64,000 bases of DNA from a virus: IMG/VR virus record IMGVR_UViG_3300033145_003233, positions 248,001-312,000 of that record; one strand, given 5' to 3'. The notes under the pieces were generated by a model. That model did no database searches. It was not told the origin of the DNA and was given only the letters and a program-made list of their open reading frames with translations. Numbering within the stretch: the first letter of the stretch is position 1; each line of letters begins with the position of its first letter. The position numbers were made by a program, and so were the translations under genes. Shown in pieces: positions 15,195 through 24,048 of this stretch.

Positions 15195-16396
15195 TTTAAA
15201 ATTTCCTCTATCGTCTTAACTTCTATCCCATAAAACATGGTAGGATCTGTTGCAGATTCTCCTCTCCTACTTTTCGTGGTATGGGCCTTCTTCTTACCCT
15301 TCCTGGATTTAGCGAAAGTAAGTCGTTTTCTGGCTTCTTTCAGATACTCCTTATTCGTGTCAATACCTACATAATTATGATCATGTTTTATAGCTACCTC
15401 TCCCGTAGTTCCTGTTCCATTAAAAGGATCTAATATCAAACATTTTTTAATTTTATTTATATCACATTTGCAAGCTTTCTCAAAATCTTCCGGGACTAAC
15501 TCCAGACGATAGCCCTTCTTATTATTAGCTGGTATCTTAACTTTACTAAACTTTCTTTCCCATGGCTTGCCACAATTAGCACAACAACCAGCGTTAGAAG
15601 CAGAAGCTTTAATACAAGGTTCAATTAGAGCCGGAGGATAAGTGGCATAATGTTTTCCCTTGTAGCTAGCAACAGAAGTTCTCCACACCGACCTCTTATT
15701 CCTTTTACCATAATGCTCAAATATTCTATCTTGATCTTGCCTGAATGTCCCATGCTGTTCATTTGCCCCAAACCCCTGGATACCATCAGGTTGATCTTTA
15801 GTATCTTCTAAAACACCATAATAATCATAAAAATATTTAGGAGACTTACTAAATAAAAATAGATATTCGTGTCCACGAGTCGGCCTATCTTTAGCTCCAT
15901 CAGGCATGGGATTTGTTTTTTCCCATATAATATCACAACGCAAATACCACCCATCTTTTTGGAGAGCAAATGCAACCATCCAAGGAATGCCGAATAATTC
16001 TTTCTTCTTTATATAAGAATGCTTAAGGGCCTTTTTGTCCGCAGAACCTCTCGTTCTTCCTTTTCTATCCCACCCATTTGTAGCCCTAGTAAATCCAGAA
16101 TCATTGTTATAACTATCTCCCATATTAAGCCAGAAAGTTCCGTCTTTCCTCAGAACCCTTTTAACTTCTCTTAAAATTTCTACTAAATTTTCTACATATA
16201 ATTCAGGAGTGGATTCCTGCCCTAGTTGATCATCTGCAAAATAATCTCTTAGTTGCCAGTATGGAGGACTAGTCACAACAGTTTGAAATGTATTATCTGG
16301 AAATTGCTTCAAAACATCCCTAGAATTTCCTTCTAACAAAAGAAATTTTTTCGTAATACTTTCCAAAGACATTGTTTGTACATCTATACCTGACAT
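15191..16396 (-). CDS. Site-specific DNA methyltransferase (N4-cytosine/N6-adenine type)
   Basis: The 401 residues contain catalytic TSPPYW (42-47), then an SAM-binding DPFNGTGTTGEVA (323-335). This order (catalytic first, SAM site last) is class beta, and SPPY favours N4-cytosine. A CCANCGKPW/CKCD zinc-knuckle-like insert lies near 271-311. It uses S-adenosylmethionine to methylate specific DNA sites. It is coupled to the nuclease-like gene downstream, suggesting a restriction-modification or host-killing pair, and separately may protect phage DNA. Confidence 0.9.
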   Translation of the reverse strand: MSGIDVQTMSLESITKKFLLLEGNSRDVLKQFPDNTFQTVVTSPPYWQLRDYFADDQLGQESTPELYVENLVEILREVKRVLRKDGTFWLNMGDSYNNDSGFTRATNGWDRKGRTRGSADKKALKHSYIKKKELFGIPWMVAFALQKDGWYLRCDIIWEKTNPMPDGAKDRPTRGHEYLFLFSKSPKYFYDYYGVLEDTKDQPDGIQGFGANEQHGTFRQDQDRIFEHYGKRNKRSVWRTSVASYKGKHYATYPPALIEPCIKASASNAGCCANCGKPWERKFSKVKIPANNKKGYRLELVPEDFEKACKCDINKIKKCLILDPFNGTGTTGEVAIKHDHNYVGIDTNKEYLKEARKRLTFAKSRKGKKKAHTTKSRRGESATDPTMFYGIEVKTIEEILK

Positions 16397-16936
16397 TTAT
16401 TCTTCCAGTTTAGAAATAATGTAATTAATTATCCCGTCCTGATCAAGACATGAACGACTCGTAAAAGATATTTTATTCGCAACCAGAACCCCCTTCACTG
16501 AAATATCTATACGTTTTGCCTGTGGCAACGTTTCATATCTTCCAACTTCATCATAAAATTTATCTTCCCTGTCAATAAAAATATGAAGAGCAGGATACAA
16601 CTTCTCAAATTCTAAAGCTGCTAATCTCATAGGCTCCTGCAAGGGCACTTTATGATGATAAGCATAAAAATATTGAAGCATAAGAGGGGAGTCACTAACT
16701 ATTAAATCTACGCCTGCTCTTAGCCTGATATCCTCTTTCTGGATCTGCCCTGCTTGAAGATAAAAACTATCACAATCTTTTGGGATGCGAGGAATATAGG
16801 TCCAATCTTTTATACACTCATCTACTAACTCAATATCATATCCTTTAAAACCAAGTTGAGCACGTATATTAGTAGCTGTTATAGATTTTCCACAACCTGC
16901 TCCACCATATAAATTTATTCTTCTTATCTTACTCAT
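16397..16936 (-). CDS. P-loop NTPase/kinase-like protein
   Basis: The 179 residues begin with a Walker A motif GGAGCGKSITA (11-21). The DLIVSDSPLMLQYF segment (about 77-90) fits the Walker B/lid region of small phage nucleotide or AAA-type kinases. An ELVDECIKDW segment resembles the NadR/AAA-28 group. The substrate is unknown. It adjoins the methyltransferase and HD genes in what looks like a nucleotide-metabolism operon. Confidence 0.65.
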   Translation of the reverse strand: MSKIRRINLYGGAGCGKSITATNIRAQLGFKGYDIELVDECIKDWTYIPRIPKDCDSFYLQAGQIQKEDIRLRAGVDLIVSDSPLMLQYFYAYHHKVPLQEPMRLAALEFEKLYPALHIFIDREDKFYDEVGRYETLPQAKRIDISVKGVLVANKISFTSRSCLDQDGIINYIISKLEE

Positions 16937-17559
16937 ATTTCTCTCCCGGGAAATACATAATTATCAAACTCTTTTAATTTGCTATCTATTTTTCTTGATG
17001 CTGCATAGTCCGCTAATTGAACAATTTGTAATATTAGCTTATTATTCTCGTCCATTACATCTTTCCATGGAAAAGATAATGACTCATTTGTGAACCTTCC
17101 CATATGTAATGCTACACAGGCTATAATAGCTCCTGCATTCTTCGCTTCTATCTCTCTAGGATAGTTATCATATAAATCCCTCATTTGAATAGCTAACATT
17201 GGGCCATGAGTTTCCCAGTATCGTGCTAATGTGGGCTTTTTATCCTTATCTAATAACTTGCCAAATTTTTGGAGATCATGTAGGAGGAGAGAAGAAATTA
17301 TAATATCAAGATCTGTACAGCCAAAATTGTCTGCCAATTTCCTACCCCACCAGACGCATAATTTAGTATGAATTACAATCCCATGTTCTCCATTACATGC
17401 CTGAGGGTGATGTTTATGAGACGAGGAAGCCGAAAAATCCCAAAAATAATCTGGAGTTAACTTATCAAAACAACTTAAAGTAAAAGATTTTGTACAACGA
17501 GATTGTATATATTTTAATTCTTCATCAAAAACTTTTCTCGCTATCTCTCTATTAGACAT
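16933..17559 (-). CDS. HD-domain phosphohydrolase
   Basis: This 208-residue protein has an HD-type metal site: H in GEHGIVIHTKL, HD in LLLHDLQKFG, H in WETHGPML, and H plus terminal D in VALHMGRFT and LADYAAS. Family members hydrolyse phosphate esters, for example dNTP or cyclic nucleotide phosphodiester bonds. The genomic setting suggests nucleotide turnover. It overlaps neighbours by one to four bases on both sides. Confidence 0.8.
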   Translation of the reverse strand: MSNREIARKVFDEELKYIQSRCTKSFTLSCFDKLTPDYFWDFSASSSHKHHPQACNGEHGIVIHTKLCVWWGRKLADNFGCTDLDIIISSLLLHDLQKFGKLLDKDKKPTLARYWETHGPMLAIQMRDLYDNYPREIEAKNAGAIIACVALHMGRFTNESLSFPWKDVMDENNKLILQIVQLADYAASRKIDSKLKEFDNYVFPGREI

Positions 17560-17903
17560 TACATATTCTCCATTTCCTCTAAAACTTTATCCCAGTCTCC
17601 CCTGAACCCTATCCCTCTGTCATCTATATAGAATGTAGCAGGTGGCTTATCACTTTTCAACACTTCATCATACGGAATTTCATGTTTATCAAGATATTCT
17701 TTCATAATTCTACGTTGAGTTTCTTTATCAATAGGATATTTACTCATCTCATCTGAGGTTCTAGCAGAAAGAATAAGAATAGTAAAACCCTTATCTTTTA
17801 TTTTTTGAAGAGCTTCTTTAGCTCCCCTTGTAGGAGGCCCCATGCCAGGATAGTCTCCCCACTCTGCTATAGTCCCATCAAAATCTATTATAACAGTTGA
17901 CAT
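17559..17903 (-). CDS. HAD-family phosphatase-like protein
   Basis: These 114 residues have DFDGTIAEW (7-15, nucleophile D7 and acid D9), LSARTSDE (about 45-52, motif II Ser) and YIDDRGIGF (about 92-100, motif IV acids). A short compact core of this type is common in phages. It is one of two HAD proteins in the window (the other near 23 kb). Likely substrates are nucleotides or polynucleotide 5' ends, but none can be read from sequence. Confidence 0.75.
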   Translation of the reverse strand: MSTVIIDFDGTIAEWGDYPGMGPPTRGAKEALQKIKDKGFTILILSARTSDEMSKYPIDKETQRRIMKEYLDKHEIPYDEVLKSDKPPATFYIDDRGIGFRGDWDKVLEEMENM

Positions 17904-18662
17904 CTACTTTCCAGACTTTCTTTTATTTTCAACATAGATATTAACTTTCTCTACTATTCTTAAGGCCTCATCATCTCTCATTTTAAAAGACAAAATATGA
18001 TCAGATGGTTTGTGACTTAAACTATCATGCCACCTATATTTTATTAATGGTTCATGAAAATTAACTAATATTTTATCACTTAGAACCATCCTAATAAAAA
18101 GATCTAAGTCATGAGCTATAATTAACTCTTCATCATATCCTCCCATTTCATAAAATGCTTCTCGATGATAAACACAGGCGGGATGAGTAGTATAACAACG
18201 ATACAATCTTAAGAGATGTCGTAACATTTCTTTTCTATCTTTTGCATATTGTATAATTTCACCATTACAAACACCATCCTTATCCATCTTGAAAGCAGGA
18301 GCACTAACTAAAGAATATTGGGGATTATCTTCCAGCATCTCCACTTGTTTCTCAAATCTATGAGGTAAACTAATATCATCACCATCTACAACTCCTATGT
18401 ATTTCCCTCTTGCAAGATTATTTCCTATATTACGAGAGACTGGACAATTCATATTTTTTTCATTACTAATTATCTGATATTCCCCATCAAAATTTTTCAT
18501 TGTTTCTTCGATAATTTTAAGAGTACAATCTGTAGAGCCATCATTCACAATAATAATTTCAAAATCCTTGAATGTTTGATTAAGAACTGATTCTAGAGCT
18601 TCTTTAATATATTGTTCAGAATTATAGACAGCTATAACCACACTTAGTATAGGATCTGTCAT
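17904..18662 (-). CDS. Family 2 glycosyltransferase
   Basis: The 252 residues have the GT2 start LSVVIAVYNSEQYIKEAL, then IIIVNDGSTD (about 36-45). GVVDGDDISLP follows as the DxD metal/sugar-nucleotide motif. A later DLDLFIRM segment continues the GT-A fold. It transfers a sugar from an activated nucleotide to an unknown acceptor, such as a virion protein, DNA base or host glycan. It is coupled by a 4-base overlap to the ATPase gene upstream. Confidence 0.82.
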   Translation of the reverse strand: MTDPILSVVIAVYNSEQYIKEALESVLNQTFKDFEIIIVNDGSTDCTLKIIEETMKNFDGEYQIISNEKNMNCPVSRNIGNNLARGKYIGVVDGDDISLPHRFEKQVEMLEDNPQYSLVSAPAFKMDKDGVCNGEIIQYAKDRKEMLRHLLRLYRCYTTHPACVYHREAFYEMGGYDEELIIAHDLDLFIRMVLSDKILVNFHEPLIKYRWHDSLSHKPSDHILSFKMRDDEALRIVEKVNIYVENKRKSGK

Positions 18663-19507
18663 CTTATATGTTGCTCTAAATCAAACAGATATTTGTCATC
18701 TAACTCATTAACTATGATAGGAGAATGAGTAGTTGCTATAATCTGAATATTAGGGAATATTTCTTCTATCTTATTCAATAAATTCATATGCCTTTTAAAA
18801 TAAATATGCATTTCTATATTATCTATAAGCAAGATATCACTTTCATCGGCCCTCCTGAATAGGCTAACAAGCAATGTAGCTATCTTCTTCTCTCCCTCAG
18901 AAAAACTTTTATAATGAACCTGAGTATTCCCATGTTTCATAATAACGAAATCAGTATAAAGATAATAATTACTTTGCTCTTGAACTATAGACTGATGTGG
19001 TAAATAGCAATCAAAATTATAAACAGTCTTAGCTATATCAATGAATTCTGCTTCCCATTTTTGAGCTATTTGGAAACCATACATATTAATAGGATTATCA
19101 GAATCAATATAGGAAGACGCAGACAAAAGTTCTCGAGGCAGTTCATTTGTAGTTAGCCCCATCTTATCATCCCAATTATTTTCTACTATAACTTTCTTTT
19201 CCCCTTCTTCAGTGAGAAAAACCGCTTCCATAAAAAGATTAGTCTTTTTTTTATCGAAGGCCACATATGTAGGATTATAATTAGGATGATAAGTTAATCT
19301 ACGAAGAAAGAGTTTATTATCTAATCTTCCAATAAGCCTTCGAGGGGATGACAATAGATCTACGGCCCTTATAAGGTTGGATTTTCCAACCCCATTAGGA
19401 CCATAGAATATTGCCCATCTTTTTACTCCCTCTCCATCTGATAGATCTAACTCAAAATCCTTATACCCACAATAATTAGTAAGTTTAATACTTTTGAGTT
19501 TAATCAT
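18659..19507 (-). CDS. RecF/OLD-like AAA ATPase
   Basis: This 282-residue protein has Walker A (YGPNGVGKSNLIRA, about 35-48). There is an ABC-type signature FSEGEKKIATLL, a Walker B LLIDNIEMHIY where the usual DEP is DNIE, and the switch ATTHSPIIVNE. There is no TOPRIM nuclease domain. Such ATPases act in DNA repair, recombination or phage-defence complexes. It lies upstream of the GT2 gene and next to SSB. Confidence 0.75.
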   Translation of the reverse strand: MIKLKSIKLTNYCGYKDFELDLSDGEGVKRWAIFYGPNGVGKSNLIRAVDLLSSPRRLIGRLDNKLFLRRLTYHPNYNPTYVAFDKKKTNLFMEAVFLTEEGEKKVIVENNWDDKMGLTTNELPRELLSASSYIDSDNPINMYGFQIAQKWEAEFIDIAKTVYNFDCYLPHQSIVQEQSNYYLYTDFVIMKHGNTQVHYKSFSEGEKKIATLLVSLFRRADESDILLIDNIEMHIYFKRHMNLLNKIEEIFPNIQIIATTHSPIIVNELDDKYLFDLEQHIR

Positions 19508-19525
19508 AAACTACCTAAATCCATA

Positions 19526-19936
19526 TTAAATAGAATCAAATTCTTCAGTCGATGCAGGTGTATCGTTACCAGCTATAGCGGGAACTCCCTCATTAGCCTT
19601 TTTGCTATCAACAAAATTGAAGTTCTCTACCACAACCCTAATACGACTTTGGTTCTTGCCACTCTCCTTGTCAGTCCATTTTTCTTGCTTGAGGCGACCA
19701 TCGAGGAAAATAGGTCTTCCCTTTGTGAAATGATCAGCAATAGTCTTAGCTGCTCCACCCCAGATTTCACAATCTATGAAGGAAACTTCACTTCCGGCTT
19801 CTCCTTGAGGACCAGTCCAAGTCCTGTTTACAGCAATGACAAAATTTGCCACCTTTTTTCCACCCTGAATTTCCTTGTATTCAGGATCTTGGGCAAAATT
19901 TCCCATCAAAATCACTTTGTTATAGTCTCTAGACAT
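19526..19936 (-). CDS. ssb: Single-stranded DNA-binding protein
   Basis: This 136-residue OB-fold SSB is recognised from VILMGNFAQDPEYKEI, VANFVIAVNRTW, IDCEIWGGAAKTIADHF and DGRLKQEKWTDKES. The C-terminus is acidic with terminal TEEFDSI, a degenerate form of the DDDIPF tip that recruits partners. The start has GGAG upstream. It is driven by promoter P5 and is divergent from the HNH gene. It coats ssDNA during replication and recombination. Confidence 0.92.
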   Translation of the reverse strand: MSRDYNKVILMGNFAQDPEYKEIQGGKKVANFVIAVNRTWTGPQGEAGSEVSFIDCEIWGGAAKTIADHFTKGRPIFLDGRLKQEKWTDKESGKNQSRIRVVVENFNFVDSKKANEGVPAIAGNDTPASTEEFDSI

Positions 19937-19986
19937 ATTAACAACTCCTTACTAAAATTAAACTAAATTTCTAAAATACTCGATTA

Positions 19987-20015
19987 AATATACAGTAATC
20001 TCTTTCACTTTTAAA
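19987..20015 (-). promoter_or_regulatory. Phage-type promoter P5 for ssb
   Basis: TTTAAA (20015-20010) is fused to AGTGAAAG and the TATATT -10 lies at 19992-19987, spacer 17. It is a slightly diverged copy lying between ssb and the HNH gene. Confidence 0.65.
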
Positions 20016-20022
20016 GTAAAAA

Positions 20023-20295
20023 ATGAAAAACTTTAAAACTCCATTTATTAGCAAAAAATCTTTTAAAAGAAGACACAGCAAATGCCAAATTTGCGAAGAA
20101 AAAGAATACAAGCTGTTGGACACTCATAGAATCATAGCCGGTGGAAAATATGAAGAAACTAATTGTGTGTGCATTTGCACTTCTTGTCATCGTAAACATC
20201 ATTCTAAACTAATAATTATAAAAAAATGGGTTCATTCTTCTGCCGGTAATTTACTATATTATATAGACGAAGACGGAAATGAACAATTTAGATAA
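20023..20295 (+). CDS. Free-standing HNH endonuclease-like protein
   Basis: This 90-residue plus-strand gene has an HNH/zinc motif: CQICEEKEYKLLDTHRI (about 21-37), then NCVCICTSCHRKHHSK (about 48-63). The paired Cys residues are the structural zinc ligands and H in CHRKHH belongs to the metal site. Free-standing HNH genes are common homing-type elements in phages. It converges with and overlaps the next minus-strand gene by 8 bases. A strong ribosome binding site is not visible. Confidence 0.75.
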   Translation: MKNFKTPFISKKSFKRRHSKCQICEEKEYKLLDTHRIIAGGKYEETNCVCICTSCHRKHHSKLIIIKKWVHSSAGNLLYYIDEDGNEQFR

Positions 20296-20536
20296 AAGGA
20301 TAATACCCCTCCTGATCGGCTTCAGATGCTAATAAACACAACTTCTCCACATATACTTTAATTTCTTCTAATGTGGGAATAAAATCAAAACCAACCGCTA
20401 GATTATAGCCCTTATAGTCATCAATCAAACACAAAATATCTCCCCCAGGAACAGATATGTAAGTTATATCATCTGGAGGGAAACCTATTGCCTGAGCAAC
20501 TAAACATCTAATTAATTCTAGTTCTCTATTCGTCAA
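20288..20536 (-). CDS. Small hypothetical protein with FPPDDIT motif
   Basis: This 82-residue acidic protein shares the phrase (F/V)PPDDI after a hydrophobic helix with its neighbour 20538-20858, so the pair may be diverged duplicates. No catalytic motif is seen. It is last in the thioredoxin cluster. Confidence 0.5.
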   Translation of the reverse strand: MTNRELELIRCLVAQAIGFPPDDITYISVPGGDILCLIDDYKGYNLAVGFDFIPTLEEIKVYVEKLCLLASEADQEGYYPFI

Positions 20537-20537
20537 T

Positions 20538-20858
20538 TTAGCTCATCTTATTTAATATATCTCTAACATATCTTTCTTCATATACGTCTACCCAATCAAA
20601 AAATGGACTTTCTCCCGTTAAAATCATATCAATAATTTTTTCTCCATATTGATTGTAAATAGCTTTTTTCTCTTCTCTCGTCAAAGGAACAATATCATAC
20701 AGCCCATCTTCTCTAGAACAAGCATCCCTCACAGTCCTCATAATACATTTTATAATGGCTATCATATTTATATCATCAGGAGGAACATCAAAATGCTTCG
20801 CTATTATAATCCTCCATGGTTCACAAAATCTAAATTGTCTTTTTTCTCTACTATTCAT
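20538..20858 (-). CDS. Hypothetical protein, paralogue-like of neighbour
   Basis: These 106 residues contain AKHFDVPPDDINMIA (about 20-34), paralleling AQAIGFPPDDITYIS in the next gene. The rest is helical and charged. It overlaps the thioredoxin stop by 8 bases. Function is unknown. Confidence 0.5.
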   Translation of the reverse strand: MNSREKRQFRFCEPWRIIIAKHFDVPPDDINMIAIIKCIMRTVRDACSREDGLYDIVPLTREEKKAIYNQYGEKIIDMILTGESPFFDWVDVYEERYVRDILNKMS

Positions 20859-21192
20859 TGAAAACCTTTTCTATATCTTTCTTTATCTCTTTTTTAGAAC
20901 GTAAACCCATATGTTGATCTACTAATTCCCCATCCTTAAAAATTAAAATAGCCGGAACCCCGGCTATACCAAATTTAGAAACAGTGCTACTATTAACAGT
21001 CACATCTGCTTTGCAAATCTTAACTTTTCCATTATATTCATTATTTAATTCTTTGATAGTATTAGCGATAGTTCTACAAGGACCACACCAATCGGCATAA
21101 AAATCAACTAGCACTGGTTCAACACTCTCTATCACTTCTTTCTGAAAATTGTCATTTGTTATCTCTTGTATATCTTGTATTTCTTCCGCCAT
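20851..21192 (-). CDS. trxA: Thioredoxin-like protein
   Basis: The 113 residues have the classical core: VDFYADWCGPCRTIA with active-site C36-G-P-C39, the cis-Pro motif IAGVPAILIFKDGE, and a C-terminal helix. It reduces disulfides in the cytoplasm. In phages it may supply ribonucleotide reductase or serve as a polymerase processivity factor, but neither partner is in this window. Confidence 0.92.
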   Translation of the reverse strand: MAEEIQDIQEITNDNFQKEVIESVEPVLVDFYADWCGPCRTIANTIKELNNEYNGKVKICKADVTVNSSTVSKFGIAGVPAILIFKDGELVDQHMGLRSKKEIKKDIEKVFNE

Positions 21193-21222
21193 TATCTTTC
21201 CCCCTATTTAAGATTCGAGTTA

Positions 21223-21552
21223 TTATATTGTTATATTTTTTTTCCTACATTCATCACAAAGTTTCTCCCTCAAATCATCTAGAAAAAGAGACCTTCCTCT
21301 AACCTCACATATTGCCTGATAACTCTGTCCTTGAGCAAATCCCTCATTATATGCTTCTTTATTATTATCAACAAATGCTTCCGTTGCCTTTTCATAGTGC
21401 ATTTCAATCTCTTCTTTCTCAGCTTGCAATTTTTCAACTAAATTCTTAGCGTAACGTGTTAAATCAGTTTTACAACAAGAAGACGACATCAATTTTTCAT
21501 GCAATTCTTCATCAGTAGGTACTGCACCTGTTGTTTTATCATTTTCTCCCAT
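21223..21552 (-). CDS. Hypothetical coiled-coil protein
   Basis: The 109 residues are acidic with a helical middle (ENLVEKLQAEKEEIEMHYE style, about 35-58) and two Cys near the C-terminus (LCDECRKK). This is a typical small phage protein of unknown role. It lies between thioredoxin and a two-helix membrane protein. Confidence 0.5.
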   Translation of the reverse strand: MGENDKTTGAVPTDEELHEKLMSSSCCKTDLTRYAKNLVEKLQAEKEEIEMHYEKATEAFVDNNKEAYNEGFAQGQSYQAICEVRGRSLFLDDLREKLCDECRKKNITI

Positions 21553-21648
21553 CTCGTTTCTCCCATCTTTATGTACATACCTTTATGGCAGACAGTGTGT
21601 ACATTGTTAAAAATAATTGAGTTCTCCCCCCATTATTTTCTTCCCCCT

Positions 21649-21855
21649 TTATTGCCCTGGAGGTTTTATCCCAAGAAGGCTCATAACCAAGCCAAAGGCA
21701 AATGGAACCCATAAAGGCGCCCATACTCCCCACCAACTCCATGTTATAATAGCAAGCAGCTTTAATGTAATAAACATAAAAACTAATGCCAAAATAAAAA
21801 CAATAAAAATGATTCCCATTGTTTTTTGAAAATCTGGATCAAACGGATCGTACAT
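21649..21855 (-). CDS. Small two-helix membrane protein
   Basis: These 68 residues have two hydrophobic segments (IIFIVFILALVFMFITL and a Trp-rich WSWWGVWAPLWVPFAFGLV) typical of a family of small phage membrane proteins. The ends are short and polar. It is probably an inner-membrane protein with no readable function. Confidence 0.6.
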   Translation of the reverse strand: MYDPFDPDFQKTMGIIFIVFILALVFMFITLKLLAIITWSWWGVWAPLWVPFAFGLVMSLLGIKPPGQ

Positions 21856-21878
21856 GATTTTCTCCCTTTCTTTCTCTT

Positions 21879-22298
21879 TTATAAATCCATAAGCTCAAAT
21901 CTATCATCACCTGTATAATTATCCTCTTCTTCCTCTTTTTTCTTCTCTTTCTTAGCATCTTCACTTCTAGCAGCAACCTCATGATAAAGGTCATCGAGAG
22001 CATCAGTTGCTGGGGGTTGAGGAGCAAAACCTTCAGCTTGAAAAGCTTGCTCCTCTTCGGTAGGTTCTGTGTCCCCAGCATCGGTCGCTGCTAAATCAGC
22101 TTCGTGTTGTGCTTGTTGCTGCCTTTGTCTTACTCTTATCTCTTCCATCGTTTTGCCCATATGGTCTAATCTTCTCAGTTCCTCAAGAGCCTCTGCTTTT
22201 CTCTTAGTACTTCTCCCTTTTAACCATCCAGCTATCATCCCAACAGCAGCCGCTCCTGCGACATAAACAACCGGAACTAATGGTAATACCGCTAACAT
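21879..22298 (-). CDS. Membrane-anchored coiled-coil protein
   Basis: The 139 residues start with a membrane helix (LVPVVYVAGAAAVGMIAGWL, about 7-26). A Lys/Arg/Glu-rich coiled coil (about 30-70) follows, then an acidic low-complexity tail (KKEKKKEEEED). This is a cytosolic tail anchored in the membrane. No family was recognised. Confidence 0.55.
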   Translation of the reverse strand: MLAVLPLVPVVYVAGAAAVGMIAGWLKGRSTKRKAEALEELRRLDHMGKTMEEIRVRQRQQQAQHEADLAATDAGDTEPTEEEQAFQAEGFAPQPPATDALDDLYHEVAARSEDAKKEKKKEEEEDNYTGDDRFELMDL

Positions 22299-22303
22299 TT
22301 TAC

Positions 22304-22618
22304 TTACTCCTTCAAATCCAATATGTCAAATCTACTAGATATTCTATCACTTTTCAACTTATTTCTTTCACTTTCTCCGAAATGACCATCCAAACATTCG
22401 AATTCGATGTTAGGATACGCTTTAACTATATCCCTTACCGCTTGGCGTGCCCAACTCTTACCCCACCACCCATATAATAATACTATCGTATCTTTTTCCA
22501 TAACTTCATTAAATTTGTCCAAAGTGCGAGCATGCGTAGCTTCTTTGCCTGTAGAATATTTATTTTTTCGCAGGTATGTCCAATAAGAATCAGATTTTCC
22601 GCTAATTACGTATCTCAT
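22304..22618 (-). CDS. Hypothetical protein
   Basis: Using ATG 22618 (MRYVISGK) this is 104 residues. An upstream GTG-type start at 22630 would overlap the upstream HAD gene further. The protein has a Trp-rich middle (LYGWWGKSWARQAVRD) and a charged C-terminus. Unknown function. Confidence 0.45.
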   Translation of the reverse strand: MRYVISGKSDSYWTYLRKNKYSTGKEATHARTLDKFNEVMEKDTIVLLYGWWGKSWARQAVRDIVKAYPNIEFECLDGHFGESERNKLKSDRISSRFDILDLKE

Positions 22619-23210
22619 TAATATATTCAAACAAATCGTTAAAAGTCTCTTCTAAATCAACATCTCCATCAAGTAGATGAAAAGGAGAAGGCCATTGAAA
22701 TACATGACCACCAAATTTTCTGAATCTCTTAATCTTTCCTTTATCATCATCTACAAGAAGTGCCCTGGGAGAAGCACAAAGATATTTGTTCCTTCCAATA
22801 AGAAAGTCCTTAAAATCATCTCCAAAATGTTTTCTTAACCATTGCACTTTTCCTGCTGCACAATCAGGGTCATTAGAAGGAGAACTCAAGAAGGAAAAAT
22901 AATCTGATCTCTTCTTTAGCTCTTCGTATAGTCTTTTACCCCAAGGCAATAACTCCATATCAGCCCACCACTTACTTCCTTCTTTCTTTATTATAGGCCA
23001 CATCTTCTCATCCCCGCCGACATAAGTTTCCATCCTTTTACCATTCTTAATTTCTTCCCTTATTTTTTCATCCTCTATATCTATACCGAGTGTCTTACCA
23101 GCAGATTTCTCCCAGAATGAGCAAACGCCATCAATATCTAAAAATATTATCAAACCACTTTTCTTTTTACTTTTTGCCATAATTATTTTATTCGGATCTT
23201 GCACTTTCAT
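22602..23210 (-). CDS. HAD-like phosphatase
   Basis: The start at 23210 (ATG AAA GTG) lies 8 bases after AAGG. FLDIDGVCSFW is the HAD nucleophile motif. LSSPSND is motif II and LVDDDKGKI the motif IV acids, so the phosphatase fold is complete (about 200 residues). The larger cap resembles phage 5'-nucleotidases. It probably dephosphorylates a nucleotide or DNA end. It is the second HAD in the window. Confidence 0.7.
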   Translation of the reverse strand: MKVQDPNKIIMAKSKKKSGLIIFLDIDGVCSFWEKSAGKTLGIDIEDEKIREEIKNGKRMETYVGGDEKMWPIIKKEGSKWWADMELLPWGKRLYEELKKRSDYFSFLSSPSNDPDCAAGKVQWLRKHFGDDFKDFLIGRNKYLCASPRALLVDDDKGKIKRFRKFGGHVFQWPSPFHLLDGDVDLEETFNDLFEYINEIRN

Positions 23211-23221
23211 TAACACGCCCT

Positions 23222-23791
23222 TTACAACTTTCTAATATCTTTGCCATCTATTTCATTACCGATATAATCCCATACCGGAGAGGGATCGGCAAAGATATCT
23301 ACTGTTTCTGTAGGTCTAGCAAAAATCTCCACGCGAGGAGAGTAGCTGACCTTCTCTATCATTTTTCTCATTGCTTCTGGTTTCTCGCTATGTTTGCCTC
23401 TAGGCCAAGAAAAACCAGTTTTCCCCTGTTGTCTTTTTCCATCTATCACCTTGTAAGGTAATCTACCTTTTACTCCAAACAAGCAATCTTCTGTTACACC
23501 CCTAAAATACTGACCTAATCCTATTTTCCCTTCTTTAAACCATGTGATTTTAGTAATATATCTAAAACCCCATGCTTCCATAACATCCCCGCCATCAAAG
23601 AAAAAATTATTAGTTACCCATAGATATAAATGACAATTATCCTCTGAAATGCTTTTTATAAAATCACCCATAGCTATAATGTCTGATGTTTTCATTAGAG
23701 GATAATGTTTATCTGCTCCTCTCTTGATTTTACCTCCGCCACGTTCATTCCAGGGCGGGTCCGCATAAATAGTTTTATATTTCTTTATCAT
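23222..23791 (-). CDS. MT-A70 family N6-adenine DNA methyltransferase
   Basis: The 189 residues contain KTIYADPPWNERGG, the catalytic DPPW of MT-A70, then HLYLWVTNNF and GFRYITKITWFK. The late KHSEKPEAMRKMI segment supplies SAM-site residues. The family transfers methyl groups from SAM to the N6 of adenine. It is distinct from the SPPY enzyme at 15.2 kb. It could modify phage DNA against host restriction, or mRNA as in eukaryotic relatives. Confidence 0.9.
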   Translation of the reverse strand: MIKKYKTIYADPPWNERGGGKIKRGADKHYPLMKTSDIIAMGDFIKSISEDNCHLYLWVTNNFFFDGGDVMEAWGFRYITKITWFKEGKIGLGQYFRGVTEDCLFGVKGRLPYKVIDGKRQQGKTGFSWPRGKHSEKPEAMRKMIEKVSYSPRVEIFARPTETVDIFADPSPVWDYIGNEIDGKDIRKL

Positions 23792-24048
23792 TATTTAACC
23801 ATCACTTTCTTTACTCTTAAGCTTTCTATAAAATGCTCCATACCATTAGGAACATTATATTTACCCTCTCTTGGATTATTCCCAAAAATTACTTTAAAAT
23901 AATTCACAGGCATAGAAATAATAGCTCTTAATCTCTTTGTTCCACCATATAAAATAGTACAATTCCATAAACTACAAAATTCTGCCAATGTAGTCATAGA
24001 TATTTTATAAGGGAAAATAAGATCTAATTCTATAAGAACTCTTATCAT
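23791..24048 (-). CDS. Hypothetical protein
   Basis: These 85 residues have hydrophobic and basic parts (LIFPYKISMTTLAEFCSLW, then RVKKVMVK). The gene abuts the MT-A70 gene by one base and overlaps the upstream nuclease gene by four. No family was recognised. Confidence 0.4.
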   Translation of the reverse strand: MIRVLIELDLIFPYKISMTTLAEFCSLWNCTILYGGTKRLRAIISMPVNYFKVIFGNNPREGKYNVPNGMEHFIESLRVKKVMVK

